Shown here: one piece after another, positions 61,101 to 64,000 of the stretch
Position numbering within the stretch: the first letter of the stretch is position 1
Layout of the letters: every line of letters begins with the position of its first letter
Assembly: GCF_035083965.1 (NCBI RefSeq)
Contig: NC_089725.1
Span: 28,963,925-29,027,924 of the forward strand
DNA: 64,000 nucleotides
Direction of reading: 5' to 3'
Source of the DNA: Branchiostoma lanceolatum
Taxonomy: Eukaryota > Chordata > Leptocardii > Amphioxiformes > Branchiostomatidae
Notes under the pieces: generated by a model
Told to the model about the DNA's origin: nothing
The model's database searches: none
What the model saw: only the letters and a program-made list of their open reading frames with translations
Translations under genes and position numbers: made by a program

Positions 61101-64000
61101 TACGCAGTCGGATCAGATGGCGAGACTGGTGAAGATCCCAGGGATCGTGATCGCTGCCTCGACGATCCGCGCCAAGGCCACCCGGATCACGATCCAGTGT
61201 CGCACCTGTCGTGCGTTTGTCCCCAACATCGCGGTGAAGCCAGGGCTGGAGGGCTACCTACTCCCCCGCAAGTGTAATACGTGAGTTGTCTATTTTTTTC
61301 TTTTTTAATATTTAAAAAGAGATTTTTCCATTCTCTTCAGTATCCAATCAAAACTGCCCAGGAAGACCACCCAGGGGATCAAGTAAATCTGGTCTATATG
61401 GACAGGTGGTCATTATTCAGATGAGGGCCTATTGGCTGTACTTCAGATGAATGTAAATGACATTGGGTTTTTGGAACATCATTGTGTATTTTTGTGAACA
61501 TCATCGTATATTTTTGGGAAGCACGGTGAATTTTTGTGAACATCATCGTGTATATTTTTGTGCTCCAGGGACCAAGCTGGGCGTCCGAAGTGTCCGGTGG
61601 ACCCGTTCTTCATCGTGCCGGAGAAGTGCACGTGCGTGGACTTCCAGACGCTGAAGCTGCAGGAGGCGCCCGAGGCCGTGCCGAACGGGGAGATGCCGCG
61701 GCACCTGCAGCTCTACTGCGACAGGTGGGCAGGGCTCCAAACTCATTTTGTTTGTTTTTTTGTTTATTTTACCAGGAGGATAATGATGTTCGTCCATCGT
61801 AGTCAATGAGGACCTCAACTTCAGTTGTCCTTGTGGGTGCGGGAGTGGCTGATCAGTCCAATCCTTGAACGGAAACACTGGCCGCAGATGCTGCACTGTA
61901 GGCTACATATCGCCTAAAAGGCATTTTTCAATGTCTATTGGGCATAACATCTACTCAAAGTTATAACGAGAATAAAATAATAAGTTTCTTTTGCAAATTA
62001 CTAAATGGAACAGAACCAAAATAAAAACATATACCGTACATAAAATCATACTACCAAATAGATGAAACAATGGTGTAGTCCTTGGTTGTTTATTTATTTG
62101 CATACCCGGTTAACCCCCTCGTGGCGTAACACACCAAGTGTACCAGCTGCATAGCCGGACAGATTTATTTGATCCACTCACACCGGGAAGGACCCCTTCT
62201 CTTTTCGATGAGTCTGGTAGGTTCTTGATCGTCCTCGGGGTGTGGCTCCCCTCAAACACGAGACCTCCATTTAACGTCTTATCCGAGGGACGTTCCTAAC
62301 CGAAGCTAGGTACTCATTTGTACCTGAGCGAAGTGAGTATATTAGTGTTAAGTGCCTTTCCCAAGGGCACATCGTCAACAGGTCATGTCAGGTATATGTG
62401 GCTGGTAGGCTGGGATAAGGTGCAGTGCTCTTTCTGTAGACAGTATTGCACTTGTTCCGTCCTGTTGGCCATGGCAACTTCTCCTGCATTTGTAGTTCCG
62501 CCCTCCCTGCAGCAGTAGCTCCTCCCCCTCTGTGTAATTGACAGGTCTGTGGCACCTCCCTGCAGCAGTAGCTCCTCCCCCTTTGTGTGATTGACAGGTC
62601 TGTGGCACCTCCCCCTCTGTGTGATTGACAGGTCTGTGGCACCTCCCCTGCAGCAGTAGCTCTGCCCCTCTGTGTGATTGACAGGTCAGGATGGGGTGTT
62701 ATACTGTGAACTTGGTGTCAGTATTGCACTTATCCTGGCCTGTCAATTATGTCAGCTTCTCACCTGCGTACAGTGTTAGAGCCATCGCTTTGTTGCAAAC
62801 ATAACCCTGTTCGGGCTCTTGCGCTGGAGTTATCTAACATTTAGCAGCATTAATAGTTAGAGAGCATAACCAGGGCTTTCCTCAGAAATTTACAGTGATG
62901 TGGTGCTGCAGCTCTGAGTTGATGCACGCCCCAGAACAAGCAAATCAACTCACCTTAATTTTAGATTCTACAAGGTGGTGCCAGTGATTTGCTTATGTCA
63001 TCATTGTTTGCACAACACTTTCCAAGCCCCCTCCTTGTGTTTCCATGGCAATATCCTAACCCCCTCTTTGTGTTTTCATGGTGATGTCCTGAACCCACCC
63101 TTGTATTTCCATGGCGATATCCTGACGCCTCCCTTGTGTTTCTGTGGCAGGTACCTGTGTGACAGGGTTGTTCCGGGGAACAGAGTCACCATCATGGGGA
63201 TCTACGCCATCAAGAAGTCAGCAGGAGTCGGCAAGGTACAACTTTTATCTTCTGTGTTTCTTATAATGGACCGTAACTTTCACTGCCATGTACAATTTTG
63301 ATTGGAACAGGGTCCTGTGACAAGGTAGCGAAATATGAGGGTATCAGTAGCTTGTCTTTGTTGACTGTCACATAGTTATTGACACCCAAATGGAAAAGAT
63401 GAACAAGTGAAATTTTGTCCCCTTTTCAGAAAACAGTATAGTCTGGGTGCCATCCTAGTTAGTTTACCAGGGCTCCCGTACTCCCCTAACCAACCATCCA
63501 ACCAACAGACTGATTATTTAGGGGGAGAGTATGGGAGACCCGGTAAACTAAGTAGGATGGCTCTAGGGATAAGTACAGAAAAGCTCCCTTGACAAGGGAC
63601 AACCTGTATTTATGGCAAACGGCAGGCAACCCTTTGAAGAGCACTTCCAACATCCTTGTTGCCTTTATGTGCCACCAGGCAAGAAAGGATTTTTAAAAAA
63701 CACCTAGCTAGGAAATGTGCATCAAGTGTAACTCTGATCTTTTATTCATAGAGAGGTGCCCGTGACAAGGTGGCTGTGGGCATCCGTAACCTGTATTTCC
63801 GCGTGGTGGGGATCCGAATGGAAACTCTATCTAAAAATGTCCTCTAAAAATGTTTCAAACTGTATATCAATTGTAACTCTGATCTTTTATTCATAGAGAG
63901 GGGCCCGTGACAAGGTAGCGGTGGGTATCCGTAACCCGTACCTGCGCGTTGTCGGGATCCGGGTGGACATGTCCGGCCCTGGAAGAAGCAGCGCCGGCTC
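58196..64000 (+). CDS. MCM5: MCM5 replication licensing helicase subunit, N-terminal part (runs off the right edge)
   Basis: Exons 58196-58347, 59369-59495, 60205-60333, 61108-61280, 61569-61724, 63151-63235, 63897-64000 and onward; about 308 residues so far. MCM5 is part of the MCM2-7 helicase loaded at replication origins. The start [18 protein letters not shown] matches the vertebrate protein, as do [64 protein letters not shown] and [15 protein letters not shown]. The zinc-binding cysteines are present ([22 protein letters not shown]). The ATPase core lies beyond the window. All phases agree. A partial duplicate of the seventh exon lies at 63752-63847. E2F-type sites precede the gene. Confidence 0.95.
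58839..58981. mobile_element. MITE of the CTCCAAGCAGA family
   Basis: TAATCTCCAAGCAGATGTTG at the left and ATATCTGCTTAGATGTTA at the right of a partly palindromic 143-bp segment in MCM5 intron 1. The right end is decayed and no target duplication is seen. Confidence 0.6.
59108..59310 (+). repeat. Interspersed repeat shared with 40073-40262
   Basis: AATCCGCCA, GTGCAGCACCCCC, TTTAGATATACAGGAGTG, GTTGGAGATCTGTTTGGA and ATGTTAGTAGATGTTA appear in the same order and orientation as in the other copy. It lies in MCM5 intron 1. Confidence 0.65.
59566..59612 (-). mobile_element. Very short LINE 3' tail
   Basis: ATTAATCTTTAGGGTGGTCC and CTTCAGTTAACATTGTAACT match the end of the copies at 15885-16319 and 56838-57145. 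Only about 45 bp were inserted. Confidence 0.6.
59653..59893. mobile_element. Diverged relative of the deiodinase-intron MITE
   Basis: AACTGCGCATGCGTAGC near the left, GACAAGAACTGTTTT and GGCCTTCACCTTTGACATAT inside, and AACTGTGAACTGGCTTCTTA at the right match 34843-35065 in order. Confidence 0.55.
60570..60790. repeat. Interspersed repeat R4
   Basis: GTCGACTCCAGCTCGGACATG and CATTTCGGATGGTGACGT match 24690-24790 in reverse. It lies in MCM5 intron 3. Confidence 0.6.
62095..62380 (+). repeat. Interspersed repeat R1, uninterrupted copy
   Basis: GGCGTAACACACCAAG, CACTCACACCGGGAAGGACC, CTTTTCGATGAGTCTGG, CCTAACCGAAGCTAGGTACT and GTGCCTTTCCCAAGGGCACA. It is the reference for the split copy at 10876-11400. 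It lies in MCM5 intron 5. Confidence 0.65.
62500..62695 (+). repeat. Minisatellite of GTGATTGACAGGTCTGTGGC units
   Basis: Four units, of about 58, 37 and 52 bp, built from GCAGCAGTAGCTCCTCCCC and CTGTGTGATTGACAGGTCTG, in MCM5 intron 5. Confidence 0.85.
63027..63150 (+). repeat. 33-bp tandem repeat ending in the MCM5 exon 6 acceptor
   Basis: Units begin at 63027, 63060, 63093 and 63126, each with a pyrimidine run, TTGTGTTTCCATGGC and ATATCCTGA-like words. The fourth unit is cut short and supplies the polypyrimidine tract and CAG of the splice acceptor. Confidence 0.85.
63752..63847 (+). pseudogene. Duplicate of MCM5 exon 7 (partial, no donor)
   Basis: After a perfect acceptor context (identical for 25 bp to that of exon 7) the frame reads [20 protein letters not shown], against [20 protein letters not shown] in exon 7 at 63897. 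Homology stops after about 71 nt; the frame then runs to TAA at 63845-63847 with no good donor. If spliced in, it would end MCM5 early. The two acceptors are 145 bp apart. Confidence 0.65.

Noticed and set aside
62375-62642. Repetitive minus-strand frame with [11 protein letters not shown] units
   Set aside because: It is produced by the 62500-62695 minisatellite.
1-64000. Retrovirus, LTR retrotransposon, Polinton or toxin remnants
   Set aside because: No long terminal repeats, capsid, envelope, integrase or toxin-like segments were recognised by eye. Only LINE ends and DNA transposons were supported.

Overview
The window is animal nuclear DNA. Its genes are intron-rich with GT-AG splice sites, there is a UGA-decoding selenoprotein with a SECIS element, and MCM5, arginase, BTB-kelch and Shisa-like genes are present. 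The DNA between exons is packed with microsatellites, small palindromic DNA transposons and LINE 3' tails. The compact vertebrate-like gene set and the density of MITEs suggest a cephalochordate (amphioxus, Branchiostoma). That assignment is inference, because no species-specific marker was searched.

Layout from left to right: (1) the first exon of a fatty-acid/retinoid-binding protein gene at 179-263 (minus), running off the left edge, with partial tandem copies of its exon-intron junction. (2) An MFSD6-like transporter at 2468-8316 (minus, 6 exons). (3) A BTB-BTB-BACK-kelch gene at 9910-18504 (plus, 11 exons). (4) An unrecognised three-exon gene, 'gene X', at 19351-21603 (plus). (5) A Shisa-like membrane protein with a proline-rich PPxY tail at 22173-26120 (minus). 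(6) A tandem duplicate of the gene X last exon plus the Shisa-like gene, at about 27000-32445. (7) An iodothyronine deiodinase at 34037-35220 (plus) with in-frame UGA (Sec) and a form-2 SECIS at 35761-35835. (8) A second MFSD6-like gene at 36264-41291 (minus, same 6-exon plan). (9) A MYND zinc-finger gene at 43134-44974 (plus). (10) A mitochondrial-type arginase at 48191-57617 (minus, 11 exons). (11) Head to head with it, the 5' part of MCM5 from 58196 to the right edge.

All long coding models were built by joining exons across consensus splice sites with phase carried through; total lengths divide by three and agree with the families (arginase 347 aa, deiodinase 258 aa with Sec at residue 135, MFSD6-like 510 and 514 aa, BTB-kelch 732 aa). 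The genes do not form one pathway. Two local expansions dominate: the pair of MFSD6-like transporters about 30 kb apart, and the gene X/Shisa tandem duplication. The arginase-MCM5 pair shares a 578-bp intergenic region with CCAAT boxes near arginase and two adjacent E2F-type sites 73-93 bp before the MCM5 start codon.

Interspersed elements include hAT-type MITEs with 8-bp target duplications (one proven by an empty paralogous site), elements with 9-bp target duplications that resemble Mutator MITEs, a TAA-target palindromic family, a 1.35-kb pogo-like element with TA duplications, LINE 3' ends and a possible tRNA-derived SINE. No retrovirus, LTR element, Polinton, toxin gene or CRISPR array was recognised.
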